57,485 bases of DNA from Coriobacteriaceae bacterium AM48-5 (GCA_027669525.1 JAQEDJ010000009.1:1-57485); one strand, 5' to 3'; shown: positions 10,034 to 20,629, counted from the stretch's first letter. A program made the numbers and translations. Notes: generated by a model from the sequence alone, not told the origin.

Positions 10034-11011
10034 TTACAGTTTAGAAATGATGTAGTATGCAGGCCAGTCAAGGTGAAATTTCTGCAAACCAAGCAGCACC
10101 CCTACTCCTAGGCGAATTTTTAAGGTCTGGCCTTTTGGTTTTAGAATACCTATATGAGGATTCTTTAGATAGTTCGGAAAATGCTTACGTGCGTGCGAGA
10201 AAACGAAGTCATATTTTGATTTCATCAGCTCTGGACCGCAACCCCTATTAAAAACAACCAAGGCATTGATCATGTTTGCTAAATAGGTGTATTCAATAAC
10301 ATCGAATCTGCTTTTCGGAAGTTTTGAGAGATCGTGGCTTTCAAGGAAAAGGTCAAACATTTCCGCCATGATTTGCTCATGATTTTTCTTGTAGCTCATT
10401 GAACCGGTGATGGATTGGCGATTGAAGTAGTAATAATAGCCCTCGTATGGAATGATTTTCACTTTCGCGTTGCAGTAAAAGGCGCAGAGGCTAAAGTAGA
10501 TATCCTCACCGCAGGGGACACCGGTAAAGCCCAGTTTGTTTTCTTCGATAAAGGACTTTTTAAAGAGTTTTGCCCATGCAATCGCATAGGTTGTCGTACT
10601 CCATACGCTGTTTGATATGCGATGCCTTTTCAGTTTGCCATCAATATCCCTTATAAAACCTCCTGCGATGATGTCGTAGTCGCCATCTTCGGCTGCCTGA
10701 AGATAAGTTTCGATGTAATCGGGGGCGACATAGTCGTCGCTGTCTACAAAGAGGACATATTCACTATGAACATACTTGAGGGCTCTTTCTCTCGTGCGAC
10801 CAAGGCCTAAATTGATTTCGTTATCTAGGACCCGAATTTTAGAAGGGTATTTCTTCTGGTATTCCGCGAGAACGAGACTACTGTTGTCGGGACTGCAGTC
10901 ATTTACGCAGATCACTTCATAATCAGAGATAGTTTGATTAATGAGGCTGTCAAGACAGCGACCGAGATATTTTTCAACGTTGTAAACAGGGACAATGACC
11001 GTCGCTTTCAT
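10034..11011 (-). CDS. GT2 family glycosyltransferase
   Basis: The protein is 325 residues and begins MKATVIVPVYNVEKYLGRCL, with NDCSPDNS near residue 40 and LFVDSDDYVAPDY near residue 90. This is the family 2 GT-A core with its metal-binding DXD. A basic C-terminal tail may hold it at the membrane. The gap to the GT4 gene is about 23 bases, so the two are likely one unit. It is divergent from the gene at 11,145. Confidence 0.85.
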   Translation of the reverse strand: MKATVIVPVYNVEKYLGRCLDSLINQTISDYEVICVNDCSPDNSSLVLAEYQKKYPSKIRVLDNEINLGLGRTRERALKYVHSEYVLFVDSDDYVAPDYIETYLQAAEDGDYDIIAGGFIRDIDGKLKRHRISNSVWSTTTYAIAWAKLFKKSFIEENKLGFTGVPCGEDIYFSLCAFYCNAKVKIIPYEGYYYYFNRQSITGSMSYKKNHEQIMAEMFDLFLESHDLSKLPKSRFDVIEYTYLANMINALVVFNRGCGPELMKSKYDFVFSHARKHFPNYLKNPHIGILKPKGQTLKIRLGVGVLLGLQKFHLDWPAYYIISKL

Positions 11012-11144
11012 TTGAGTTCCTTATCGCCATGGTAAATATTGCCGGGTATATGTAAGGGGATATGCTCGTGCGCTTCCTATCCTGCAAGCCAATAGAAAGA
11101 GCATATATATAATAATGGTATGATTCAACTGCTCATAGGATATA

Positions 11145-11887
11145 TTGAATGGTTGTTCAGGTTCTACTGATGTGTCACGAGAGAATGGTGTTCGATTGTC
11201 GTCTAGGTCGAATGTGCTTGTTGCGATTCCTGCGTACAACGAAGAGGAATGCATTGAAGGCACCGTAAAAGAGCTCCGTTCGATTGCTCCAGAGTTTGAC
11301 TTCATTATTATTAATGATGGTTCACACGATCGAACGGGGGAGATTTGCGATTCATTGGCTGTAATGTCATCACTATGCCAATAAACTGCGGCTTGACTGT
11401 TGGTTTTCAGACAGCGGCTCGATATGCTGTTGATCATGGATACGACTATATGATCCAGTTTGATGCTGACGGGCAACATCGCCCAGAGTATTTGGCTGGT
11501 CTTGTTGAGAAAGCGGTAAATACTGGTTCCGACATTGTTATCGGTTCTAGGTTTCTGACTGTTCGCAAAGATAAATCGATGCGCATGGTTGGTTCACGCA
11601 TGATTACCGTCTTGATTAAGATGTTGACCGGTCATCGCATTAGTGATCCCACATCTGGCTTCAGGCTGTTTAGCCGCCCTGTACTCGAAAGATATTATTA
11701 CGACAACACTCTTAATCCCGAGCCAGAGTCACTTGCTTTGTTTTTAAAACAAGGATACTCGGTTTCCGAAGTTCAGGTTTCAATGCGTGAACGTCAAGGT
11801 GGAGAGAGCTACTTAAATCCGGTTAAATCTATGCAGTATATGCTCCGGGTATTCGTAACGCTTCTTATTGTTCAGTGGTTTAGGTGA
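11145..11887 (+). CDS. GT2, polyprenyl-phosphate sugar synthase type (DPM1-like; one frameshift)
   Basis: Motifs NVLVAIPAYNEEECIEGTV, FIIINDGSHDRT, QFDADGQHRPEY and SDPTSGFRLFSRPV match DPM1/YfdH-like enzymes that load a sugar on polyprenyl phosphate. The frame breaks near 11,357, where TTGGGCTG reads TTGGCTG. Rejoined, it is about 247 residues without the membrane tail some relatives have. The start is TTG 11,145 with AGGA four bases upstream. Its stop overlaps the start of a DUF2304 gene, a common pairing in which the small membrane protein may serve as the missing anchor. Confidence 0.85.
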
Positions 11888-12216
11888 TGGTTATGTCTAT
11901 ATCACTTCGCGTGTTGCTAATTGTTAGCGCTGCTGTTGTTTTGTTATTTGTAGTCCGAAAGCTTAAGAAGTCCCAGATGCAAGTTCTGGATTCGCTTTTT
12001 TGGCTGTTGTTTAGCTTGAGCTTTGTGATACTAGGCATTTTTCCTGAAATAGCAGTCGCTTGTTCGGCGCTATTTGGTTTTGTTTCGCCTTCAAACTTAG
12101 TGTTTTTGTATGTGATTGCCGTTCTCGTTGTTCGCGATTTCTGCAATTCTCTTAGGTTGGCCAGGCTAGAGGAAAGATTGAATTCTCTCGTTCAAGCGGT
12201 GGCTTTAGATAAATAG
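11887..12216 (+). CDS. DUF2304 small membrane protein
   Basis: The product is about 109 residues with three hydrophobic segments, then VVRDFCNSLRLARLEERLNSLVQ at the C-terminus, as in DUF2304 proteins. Start and preceding stop overlap as TGATG, so translation is coupled to the GT2 gene. Its function is not established; pairing with DPM1-like enzymes suggests a membrane partner for that enzyme or for flipping its product. Confidence 0.75.
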   Translation: MVMSISLRVLLIVSAAVVLLFVVRKLKKSQMQVLDSLFWLLFSLSFVILGIFPEIAVACSALFGFVSPSNLVFLYVIAVLVVRDFCNSLRLARLEERLNSLVQAVALDK

Positions 12217-12372
12217 CATCTGCAGTTTGATATTGGTGCGTTCGTTACCATACTGCTTGTTTTGTTATGTTAATTTGACGAGGCGTAGACTGCGCTCACG
12301 CTAGTCATTTTGGCTGTTCACGCCTCGCACGCCATGCGTGCTTCGATAGATGGGATTCAATAGGCATCAAGT
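12217..12372. other. intergenic stretch with small palindromes
   Basis: No gene is seen. GAGGCGT near 12,279 and ACGCCTC near 12,321 are inverted, and GCACGC-CAT-GCGTGC follows directly as a perfect 6 bp hairpin. No T tract follows, so I do not call a terminator. Confidence 0.4.
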
Positions 12373-13439
12373 ATTTCGGATCAAGAAATTAAGCACAGGG
12401 TCGAGTTTATTGACGTTGCCAAGACACTTGCAATTATCGCGGTCATCGCAGGCCGTACCGCGATTCGCTTTTTGGGTTTAGGCGCCGGATCACAGCTCAT
12501 TTTCGCTTTGGCGTTTACTTTTCACCTCCCAGTCTTCTTCGTAACGAGTGGTTATTTCTTACATGTCGATAGACGTTATGAACTTGCAAAGGAGGTCAGG
12601 GCGTTGGTCATTCCTTATGCGGTTTCTTCAATTCTCATAATCACTTTTGTGAGCGCATAAAACGTCTTTCTGCATGATATGGGATCAACGAAGCAACTCT
12701 TCAAGGATTGGTACTCTGCTAGTGTGTATGGCGCGGGGGATGTCCCCTCGACTGAACTTGCAGTTTGCCCTTTACATGTGCGTATCGGTGGAACATGGTT
12801 CCTTCTTGCACTATTATGAGCGAGAATGATTGCAGTCAAACTGTTTAAGATAAAACGACCAATATTGCTTTCCCTCCTGTGTTTCTTTTTAGGACTACTC
12901 TCTGCTCACGTAGTCTTCGTTCCTTTCGATATTCAAACTGGATTGTGCGCCGTTCCCTTTGTAATGCTGGGAACTTATGAAAATAAACATGGCTGGTTTA
13001 CGGAGAAAATCGGTGCTGAATTCGTAATTCCTACGTTGTTTGCCGTCTGGCTCTGGGCTGTTGTTGGTTTTAATGGATTCTCGATGGCTATGTGTGATTA
13101 CGGAAGGTCAGTTTTTGATTTTGTTCGCAATATCGTTGGCGCAATCGCAAGCCTCTGTGCCTTATTTTATTTTTGGCGTTGATCGAACAGGGAGGGCATA
13201 ATTTATCAAAATTATGGTAAACACTTAGCCGGTTGGGCTCTCTTACGCTGTATGTACCGATGGTTCATGTTGCAGAAGATGACATATTAAGGTGGGGGCA
13301 AATCGTAGAAGCGGTTGGCGCTCTTAGCCAAGGGCTGGCGTGGCTTGGTGTGCTTGTTGTTCGAATACTTGCTGACGTCTGCATCGCTATGTTATTGCAA
13401 CGTTTGATTCAGTTTCTGATGTCTAAAGTCCAAAGCTGA
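12373..13439 (+). pseudogene. acyltransferase family 3, degraded
   Basis: Family 3 acyltransferases are membrane proteins with about ten spans that O-acylate surface sugars. Pieces in order are RVEFIDVAKTLAIIAVIAG (12,385 on), FHLPVFFVTSGYFLH, a stop at 12,658, GGTWFLLALL then a stop near 12,818, a hydrophobic run at 12,826-13,182, and LTLYVPMVHVAEDDI with a last membrane segment up to 13,439. Several stops and frame changes, in contrast to the single G/C losses elsewhere, indicate true decay. No acceptable start codon is visible at the 5' end. Confidence 0.7.
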
Positions 13440-13637
13440 TAAATAGCCGGTACTATCAAGAATCTTTCGTAAATTGGTCGATCCGACTCCGTGCGATTCC
13501 CAGATTTCCTTTTCGACCTTCAACCCGTCCCTCATCTCTGGCTTCTGTGCTGTCAAAGGATCGTGTACAGCGCGGTCTGGGTTGCATGGGCTAGACAAAC
13601 ATTAGACAGCGCTGCGAGATCGGCCGTTAGCAATAAA
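13440..13637. other. no recognisable gene
   Basis: A minus-strand frame at 13,392-13,598 includes RDGLKVEKEIWESHGVGST, which looks protein-like, but I do not recognise it and it has no clear ribosome site. It may be a relic of a lost gene. Confidence 0.3.
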
Positions 13638-13668
13638 GGGCACCGGGGCCAATGATAGGCCCGGTGCC
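13638..13668 (-). terminator. intrinsic terminator of the DUF6541/GlfT2-like unit
   Basis: GGCACCGGGGCC and GGCCCGGTGCC pair with one bulged G around a 7 base loop. On the minus strand the stem is followed by CTTTATTG, about 70 bases past the stop at 13,739. Confidence 0.65.
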
Positions 13669-13738
13669 TTAGCACAATAACAACGGTGCTTTTTCGCGAT
13701 ATTCGGCAGTGTTCAAGCGAGTAAATACTCACTATAGG

Positions 13739-15745
13739 CTATTGAAAATTAATTCTATATAGTTTCATATCGTCTTTTGCTAAGACAAGACTAAAACCGG
13801 GTGTGTTTTCGTTAATCGATGTTATGCCGCTCCAATCATTTTCGTTATAACCAGCAAAGTACCTTTCCGGTTCACCTTCAGATTCGCCGATATCAAGCAT
13901 CAAAACATATTCAATATGATCATTCTTGAGGGCATCCCTGATTTGTTGACAATCAAGATAATTGGATAATTGTTTTCTATAGAGCCAGCTGTGCTCTGTC
14001 TCCGTTGAATTTTTTGATCCGCTGATATGAGGATCTCGATAATATGTATTCAAATCTTGAATGTCATAAGCAAGGCAGCTTCCATCAAATGGAATGTTGA
14101 TGACTTTTGCTCCAGGTTTTATGAGCTTGTTGGATTCGTTGACAAAGTCTATTTCATCCGATGAGTAAACACTCGGGGACTCTTTGTCAAACTTGTAATC
14201 AAGGAGCCTCTTGTAGTCTTGAAAAGTTGTTGGATAGCCCAGTAAATTATCAACGAAAAACGGGAAGCAAACTAGCAGGATAATCAAAACCGATGCGACC
14301 AGTTTTAATATTGGCGTTTCTTTGGCTATTATGTTGTGACAATTCGATATCTTATCATCCAATAACGAAAATAATGAAGCTAATCCAATGCAGATTAGGG
14401 GCATAGCTGCTAAAGATGTGCAGGCTGCGATTCTATTGTGATCGCAGTACCAAAAACCACAAAGATATTGTTTTACTGCTCCATCGCTGCTTACTGCAAT
14501 AATAAACATGAATGCGGTTAGCAGATAAGAGGCAACTATCCAGCGAATTTCTTTTTTTCGCAGTGTGTGAGCTAATCCGATGCAAAGTAAAATCAATAAA
14601 ATGGGTTCATTTGAATCTCGGGTAAAACCAAAAAGTAAAAGGGAATTAACCGCCTTAATTAAGGATTGGTTTGCTGGCCATGTGTAGTTTACAACGCCTT
14701 GAAATGATGGATGCAAAAAACAGATGGTCCATATGGTCATGATGCAGGTAAAGAGGCCAAGCATGGAAAGTGCTGGGATGAGTTTGCCTTTGTTATAGGC
14801 TTTGACCTTACTAACTAGGGTGTCAGATAATAATGGAATACTAAGCACCCCTAGCGTAAAGAGTCCATTTGGATGTGATCCGCTTATTGCAATTATTGTC
14901 AGTAAAAACAAAATGACTTGGTGCAAATTTAGCTTGTTCTCTTTAATTGCATTGCAGATTTCAATCTCTACTGAGAGCGCCGCGGGAATTAAAGAAAGAG
15001 ACAATAAATTGGGGTATAACGGGCCCCATACAATGAACCTCCAAGGAAATCCGACAATTAGTAGGCAGCCTACGGCTCCGGTGATTGATAAGTTTCTATT
15101 GTTTGGGTCAATTGCTCTGAATAGCGCGTAACAACCCGTGGTATATACCGTTGCGATGATTACTGCGGCTGTTAAGTTTTCAGCCACCTGGACAGCTACT
15201 CCAGAAGAGAAAATCGAAAGAGCTGCGATTATATGAAATATAGAAGGGTAAAAGGTGCCCGCAGTGTTTACTTCAGGGCTGACTGAGGTATCAAAATAAG
15301 CGCTTGTGGATAACACTGATAAGATTTTACTCGATGCCATGTTCTTAATAATGGCTAAATGAGTCGCGTTGTCATTGTCTGGCTGGAATGCTTCAAATCC
15401 ATGCTGGTGCCTAAATAGAACAAAAAGAACCAATAGAACACCAATAAGCACGTAAAAACTCAGGATGAAAAGTTGATCAGCTTTGTTGTTAAAGGAACCG
15501 TATCTATGTTTTATGAGTGAATAGATTATAAGCAAAACGACCGTTGGAATCAGGAGCATTGATACAACGCCTGCATTAATGCTGAGTGTATGAAGAATTA
15601 CTCCTAAAGATAAGAGAATGCAGCAACTAACAGGAGGTGCTATCGCTATCGATTTTGCATTGTCGTATCCGAGGCATTTTGTTAGTAAACAGCCAGGTAC
15701 GAATATAGAAAATACAATTGCAATTATAGCGATAGCGATAGTCAC
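13739..15745 (-). CDS. DUF6541-like polytopic membrane protein
   Basis: It has 668 residues with many hydrophobic segments in the first 500 and a soluble C-terminal part of about 150 residues. QPDNDNATHLAIIKNMA lies in an outer loop near residue 125, and FPWRFIVWGPLYPNLLS is near 235. The layout resembles GT-C-type membrane glycosyltransferases, and I recall it as the actinobacterial DUF6541 family. The start is GTG 15,745 with only a weak ribosome site. It follows the GlfT2-like gene by 40 bases on the same strand. By inference it handles lipid-linked sugars at the outer face; a polymerase role is possible but unproven. Confidence 0.65.
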   Translation of the reverse strand: MTIAIAIIAIVFSIFVPGCLLTKCLGYDNAKSIAIAPPVSCCILLSLGVILHTLSINAGVVSMLLIPTVVLLIIYSLIKHRYGSFNNKADQLFILSFYVLIGVLLVLFVLFRHQHGFEAFQPDNDNATHLAIIKNMASSKILSVLSTSAYFDTSVSPEVNTAGTFYPSIFHIIAALSIFSSGVAVQVAENLTAAVIIATVYTTGCYALFRAIDPNNRNLSITGAVGCLLIVGFPWRFIVWGPLYPNLLSLSLIPAALSVEIEICNAIKENKLNLHQVILFLLTIIAISGSHPNGLFTLGVLSIPLLSDTLVSKVKAYNKGKLIPALSMLGLFTCIMTIWTICFLHPSFQGVVNYTWPANQSLIKAVNSLLLFGFTRDSNEPILLILLCIGLAHTLRKKEIRWIVASYLLTAFMFIIAVSSDGAVKQYLCGFWYCDHNRIAACTSLAAMPLICIGLASLFSLLDDKISNCHNIIAKETPILKLVASVLIILLVCFPFFVDNLLGYPTTFQDYKRLLDYKFDKESPSVYSSDEIDFVNESNKLIKPGAKVINIPFDGSCLAYDIQDLNTYYRDPHISGSKNSTETEHSWLYRKQLSNYLDCQQIRDALKNDHIEYVLMLDIGESEGEPERYFAGYNENDWSGITSINENTPGFSLVLAKDDMKLYRINFQ

Positions 15746-15785
15746 GAAATTCCAATCAGCTAGAAGATCAGCATAGACGACAGAT

Positions 15786-17725
15786 TTAGATTCCTAGATA
15801 CCTTTTCCAGAACTCGTCTGATGTAACGATCGGCCTGCTCCGAGAATAGGCTTTAGAGAGTTCTTTCTCACATCTCTTGTATTGTTTAACATCGGCTTTG
15901 TAACGCTTTAGGATCTTGGCGTACTCCTCGGTATCTTTTGTCCTAATACAGCCCATTCGGTTGTACCAGTCAATAACAATAATGTACTTTTTCCCTCGGA
16001 TTGCTCCGGCGGGATATTCCCAACCGTGTACGGGGATGACTGCAAATCCAGAACCATCTCCTGTTAGAAATCTTTGCTTATTATCGGTAATAAAATCGAC
16101 CAGTCTTTGCGAAATCGATCTCGGCTTGTCTCCAGCAATTAATTGTCTGTCAATATTATCAATGGAAAAGCCTTCAATTCCAATCTTGCGAGCTTGTCTC
16201 TCTAGCTCGCTGAATGGAACCATTGCTTCCTTCTTCTTATTTGCCTCCATGAACGTTTTCTCGGCAATTCCGATTTCGCTATAGTAATCGGGTCCTTTCA
16301 TGAAGTCCTCGAATGCATCAAGAACTAAGCTGGCATTTTTATAACCATACTTTTTGAGCTCGAGTCGAACGTTATTTTTTAATTCGTACATGAAATCAGA
16401 GTTTGCTCCGAATCCAGTGGTGAATTTTGCAATAAGTGTGTTCCTCGTTGTTTGGTAGCGCTCAACTGCCGCGTTGTATCTAACGTGGAAACTTTCATGC
16501 CAGATGCAGATGCTGTTCATCGTCATAAAAGGTTTATTGCATCGAACGCCGTATTCCGCATCATCGCACCTAACAAAATAGGGAAGAGGCAATCCGTTTT
16601 CTTCTATAGTGCTCATCGGTATACAGCAATACCACCATGCCGCGTAGCGGGCGTTGGTGTCACGAATGTTTTTTGGGATTCTAAACGTCTCGTTATAAAC
16701 AATGTCTTCAAAACGGGATAGGTATAAGGGCGGTTTAGCGGGGGAGAAAGAGCCGAGAGGGGTCATATAGCCAGTGTCTTCCCACTGTTGATCAGCAATG
16801 CCGTAATTTAGCATTGCGCCGCTAATCATCGCTTCGTTATAGTCGTTGTTTACTATCCTTAGCAGGTTATAAGTTCTTTTGATGCTCTCTGGAGATACAG
16901 CTACGTCGTCGTCCATAAGCAGAACGTGCGTTGCTTTCGGTTTCTGCTCTTTGGCAAGAATCATCCCGTAAGTGAAGCCGCCTGCGCCGCCAACGTTCTG
17001 GTTAGGATGAATATGGACATGGCCGTTTTCCAGGCTGATGAATCGAGCGTTCTGCCATTATCTATTACGTGCATATTAAAGTGGTCGGCGATTGGGTCGG
17101 CGCTATCAAGGATTGCCGTTTTGACGAGCTCGATATTGGACTTAATGTACTGTTCTTTTTTGAAGGTTGTAGTAGCCAAAACAAGCTCAACGTCTTTTAG
17201 GGGCTGATCCGTCAAGACTGAGTAGTAGCTGTTTCGAATTTGTACGGGTCCTGTAGTACGAATGATAAAACCGACCAGAATTGTGTCATCGCTCGTTACC
17301 AGTTCGGTATCTAGAACAACAAAGGAGTCGGATTGCTCTATGCATCTTTTCGTGGCATCAAGAACAATTGGACATGATGAAAATCTATCAGAGGTTGTTT
17401 GCAACACCTCGCACGAAGCACCCTTTAGTTCGAGGTGAAGATAATACTTTTGTGCGTTTGTATAAGTATTAAGTTTATTAATCGAAAGCGCGTTGAAATA
17501 AGTGCTGAAGTCAAATTCGCCTTCGCCGTTGAGTTCCCAGGCATCACTATCGGGAAGAAAGACAACGGGTTCAGTTGAACGACAATACAAAGAGGGATAA
17601 TTGACCGCGCGTGCGCTGTGCTCCAAGAGTACATTTGCGAACTTCATCAGGGCATTTAAATCTCCATTTCTTGTAAATAATCCTGATTCATTATATAGAT
17701 ATACGCGATGTTTCACATTATTCAT
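15786..17725 (-). CDS. GlfT2-like galactofuranosyltransferase (GT2; one frameshift)
   Basis: An N-terminal beta-rich domain of about 170 residues precedes a GT-A domain with ATTTFKKEQYIKSNIELV, HVIDNG, VLLMDDDVAVSPES (metal-binding DDD) and YFVRCDDAEYG (candidate catalytic base), then CIWHESFH. These are the landmarks of GlfT2-type enzymes that transfer galactofuranose from UDP-Galf. The frame breaks near 17,052; in the next frame RFISLENGHVHIHPNQNVGG leads into the DDD region. The rejoined length is about 646 residues. It is paralogous and divergent to the gene at 17,824. The presence of glf nearby supports the Galf donor. Confidence 0.78.
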
Positions 17726-17823
17726 AAGGTGTTGTAGATGCCTGCAGAGGTGCGCGACTTACAGTCAATTTAGGCGATAATGTTATTGCTTGTATCTTCT
17801 CGAGGTAAGTATGGGAGTTTATT

Positions 17824-19668
17824 TTGAAACTTAATTATAAGTTAGCCAACATAGTGTGCTGCGTTGATGACCACGCGATTTCCCACTCGGAGCTCTATTA
17901 TCGGATTGAACGTGGCAGTATTGTGCATGCCCTTCCCGGGAATCGCTTGCAGATTAACGGAACCGTTGACTTTATGACGTATGTCAACGGATTTTCCGCT
18001 TTGAAATGGAGTCAATACGCGCAGCTCGATGAGGTCTGTCTGAATTTGGTTCTTGATGGATCGGGGCTTGTGCACATTTATGGCGTAGAACATGGGTCAC
18101 TCGATCCAGTGCAAATTAAACAGGTTCCTTTTTCTCCTGAGACTGGATTGGGCTCGTTGGCCATTAGTGTCTGTCTGGAGAATTTTGACCTTATTGGGTT
18201 CTCTATATCCTCCGAGGAATCGACTACCGCGACTTTGGTTAAGGGCTGTTATACCGCAACGGTGGATGGGGACGAGGTAAATCGTGTTGACCTCGCTTTG
18301 TCTACGACAACGTTTAAAAATGAGAGATATATCATTCCCAACATCGATCTTGTTAAAGAGGGCATCTCCAAAGAGGACGGTCCGATTCGCGACCACTTCC
18401 ACATGTTTGTCGTCGACAATGGGCAGACGCTCGATTTTGCATCGCTTTCCGATGATCTGGTCACCGTGCTCCCGAACCCCAACACGGGCGGTTCGGGAGG
18501 ATTCGCACGTGGAATGATGGCGGCCACTGAAACTCCTGATCAGTACACTCACATCATTTTGATGGATGACGATGTCTCTATTATGCCCGAGAGTTTGATC
18601 CGCACGTTCAATCTCCTCTCTCTTGCTAAAGGCAAGTATAAGGATGCCTTTATTAACGGCGCCATGCTCTCAATGGAGGACCCTACTCGTCAGTTCGAGG
18701 ATGTTTCGTATGTGGCGACCACTGGTGCCTATCGTCGCGTAAAAGAGGACTTGAATGTTGGCAAGCTGGCTGACATCCTCGAAAATGAACGCACAAACGT
18801 CGAGGTTGACCAGGCTTACGGAGCCTGGTGGTATAGCTGTATTCCGGTGAAGGCTATCGAAAAGAACGGTCTTCCCATGCCTTTCTTTATCCGCTGTGAC
18901 GACGTTGAGTTTGGCATGCGCAATAAGCCTGTCTACATGACCATGAATTGCATTTGTGTGTGGCATGCAAGCTTTGAGGGGCGTTTCAGGGCTTCGGTGG
19001 ATTGTTATCAATATTTCCGCAACTTCTGTGCCATGATTGCTCTCGATGATTGTGCTGATGAGAAGATGTTTGTCCTTCGTATTCAGCGAGGGGTACGTCA
19101 GAATTTGCGCGATATGGATTATCAGGCTGCCGAGTTTATTCTTGATGGCTTTGAGGACTATCTGCGCGGCCCTGAGTATCTCCAGAAGCTTGATGGCGCT
19201 GCAACTATGATCGGTAAGGGTAAGCTAAACGAAAAGCTGATTCCTGTTTCCGAGATGGACCCAGAGCTTCTACGCAAGGCCGGGGTTACGAAGCAAGTGC
19301 TCGCTAATGCTAATCTGGAATTCCATCCTTCGAAGTTTATGAAGTATTGGAGATCTATTCCTTACGACAAGCATTATCTTCCCGATGCGCTGCTGTGCGG
19401 GAAACCTGGCTATGTAGTAAAGAACGGCAGCTGTACGCTTGAGGGCAACTCGACGCGCTGCAAGACGCTGGTCTTTCTTGATCCGACCCGCGAGAAGGGA
19501 TCGGTTCGTACGATGGACCGAGCGCGGTTCAAGAGCGTTCGCTGCCGAGAGCGCGAGCTGATGGCGCGCTATCGCAAAGAAGGCAAGAGCGTCAGGGGGG
19601 CATGGAAAGATGCCATGCCGTACATGACTTCGCGAGAGTTTTGGGAACAGTATTTAGGTCTGAAATAA
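17824..19668 (+). CDS. GlfT2-like galactofuranosyltransferase (GT2), intact paralog
   Basis: This 614-residue protein has the same layout as its divergent neighbour: a beta-rich N-terminal domain, LSTTTFKNERYIIPNIDLV, VVDNGQTLD, NTGGSGGFARGMM, ILMDDDVSIMPES near residue 247, FFIRCDDVEFGMR near residue 357, CVWHASFEGR, and a long C-terminal domain. It starts at TTG 17,824 with GGGAG upstream. By inference it uses UDP-Galf from Glf and extends a lipid-linked galactan at the inner face, before export by the Wzm/Wzt pair at 20,791. The two paralogs may make different linkages. The 98 base gap between them must hold both promoters; I could not place them firmly. Confidence 0.82.
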   Translation: MKLNYKLANIVCCVDDHAISHSELYYRIERGSIVHALPGNRLQINGTVDFMTYVNGFSALKWSQYAQLDEVCLNLVLDGSGLVHIYGVEHGSLDPVQIKQVPFSPETGLGSLAISVCLENFDLIGFSISSEESTTATLVKGCYTATVDGDEVNRVDLALSTTTFKNERYIIPNIDLVKEGISKEDGPIRDHFHMFVVDNGQTLDFASLSDDLVTVLPNPNTGGSGGFARGMMAATETPDQYTHIILMDDDVSIMPESLIRTFNLLSLAKGKYKDAFINGAMLSMEDPTRQFEDVSYVATTGAYRRVKEDLNVGKLADILENERTNVEVDQAYGAWWYSCIPVKAIEKNGLPMPFFIRCDDVEFGMRNKPVYMTMNCICVWHASFEGRFRASVDCYQYFRNFCAMIALDDCADEKMFVLRIQRGVRQNLRDMDYQAAEFILDGFEDYLRGPEYLQKLDGAATMIGKGKLNEKLIPVSEMDPELLRKAGVTKQVLANANLEFHPSKFMKYWRSIPYDKHYLPDALLCGKPGYVVKNGSCTLEGNSTRCKTLVFLDPTREKGSVRTMDRARFKSVRCRERELMARYRKEGKSVRGAWKDAMPYMTSREFWEQYLGLK

Positions 19669-19705
19669 GAAGAGGTCCGGATTAAGTCCGGACCTCTTCT
19701 TATTT
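19667..19705. terminator. perfect bidirectional terminator
   Basis: AAGAAGAGGTCCGGA and TCCGGACCTCTTCTT form a perfect 15 bp stem with a 5 base loop, with T-rich tails on both strands. The stem overlaps the stop codons of both convergent genes. Confidence 0.9.
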
Positions 19706-20629
19706 TGAATAGGTTTTATAGGCTTGTAGCTCCCATTGTTTTCTTTCGACCTTCGCAACCGAGTCGAGGATTAGTCCCGTTGCTAGGCTCAACCCACACA
19801 GGAACATGAATGAGGCCGCAAGTATGGCCGTGGGGAAGCGGGGGACTAAGCCGGTTTGGAAGTACTCCGCAACAATTGGAATTCCGAGGGCAAGGCCTAT
19901 GATGGCGAAGATGAGCGCTATAAGGGTAAAGAACTTGAGCGGACGATAGTCTTTAAAGAGCGTTCCAATCATTGCGATGACCTTGATGCCGTCGCTAACG
20001 GTGTTGAGCTTGGACTCGGAGCCTGCGGGCCGATCGCGATACTCCACCGGCACGTCTTTAATTCGCCAGCGGTGATCGACAGCGTGGATGGAGAGCTCGG
20101 TTTCGATCTGGAAGCCCTCGCTCAAAACGGGGAAGGTCTTGACGAAGGGTCTGCTCATGGCTCGGTAGCCGGTCATCACGTCGTCAAAGCTGTAGCCGTA
20201 AATCCACTTGATCATGGCGCGAACAAGATTGTTGCCAAAGCCGTGGAAGGCCCTCTTGTTCTCTTCGGCATAGGTGCCGTTTGACAGGCGATCGCCAACG
20301 GTCATATCGGCTTCGCCGTTAAGGATGGGATCGCAAAGCGCCTTTGCCGCCTCGGCGGGGTAAGTGTCGTCTCCATCAACCATTAGATAGCATTCGGCGT
20401 CGACATCACGGAACATTTGGCGGCACACGTTGCCTTTGCCCTGCCTAGGCTCGTGGCGCACCGTAGCCCCGTGCTGCTTGGCGACCTGTGAAGTGTCATC
20501 GGACGAGTTGTTGTCGTAAACATAGACAGTTGCGCCGGGCAGCTCTCGATGAAAATCGTCGACAACTTTGCCAATCGTCAACGCTTCGTTGTAACAGGGG
20601 ATTATGACGGCGGTACTCGAATAGTCCAT
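19700..20629 (-). CDS. GT2, polyprenyl-phosphate glycosyltransferase type, with C-terminal membrane helices
   Basis: The protein has 309 residues. AVIIPCYNEALTIGKVV, YVYDNNSSDDTSQVA and LMVDGDDTYPAE define a family 2 GT-A domain. DVMTGYRAMSRPFV and FQIETELSIHA are typical of polyprenyl-phosphate sugar transferases. Two membrane segments close the protein (about residues 235-258 and 272-295). AGGAGG precedes the ATG at good spacing. It probably makes a polyprenyl-phosphate-linked sugar for the galactan or its decoration. It is divergent from the ABC exporter genes. Confidence 0.85.
   Translation of the reverse strand: MDYSSTAVIIPCYNEALTIGKVVDDFHRELPGATVYVYDNNSSDDTSQVAKQHGATVRHEPRQGKGNVCRQMFRDVDAECYLMVDGDDTYPAEAAKALCDPILNGEADMTVGDRLSNGTYAEENKRAFHGFGNNLVRAMIKWIYGYSFDDVMTGYRAMSRPFVKTFPVLSEGFQIETELSIHAVDHRWRIKDVPVEYRDRPAGSESKLNTVSDGIKVIAMIGTLFKDYRPLKFFTLIALIFAIIGLALGIPIVAEYFQTGLVPRFPTAILAASFMFLCGLSLATGLILDSVAKVERKQWELQAYKTYSK

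Noticed and set aside
11060..11106. Inverted ATATGCTC/GAGCATAT as an operator between divergent genes
   Set aside because: The arms are eight bases in an AT-rich stretch, 31 bases apart, with no second copy. Chance is a fair explanation.
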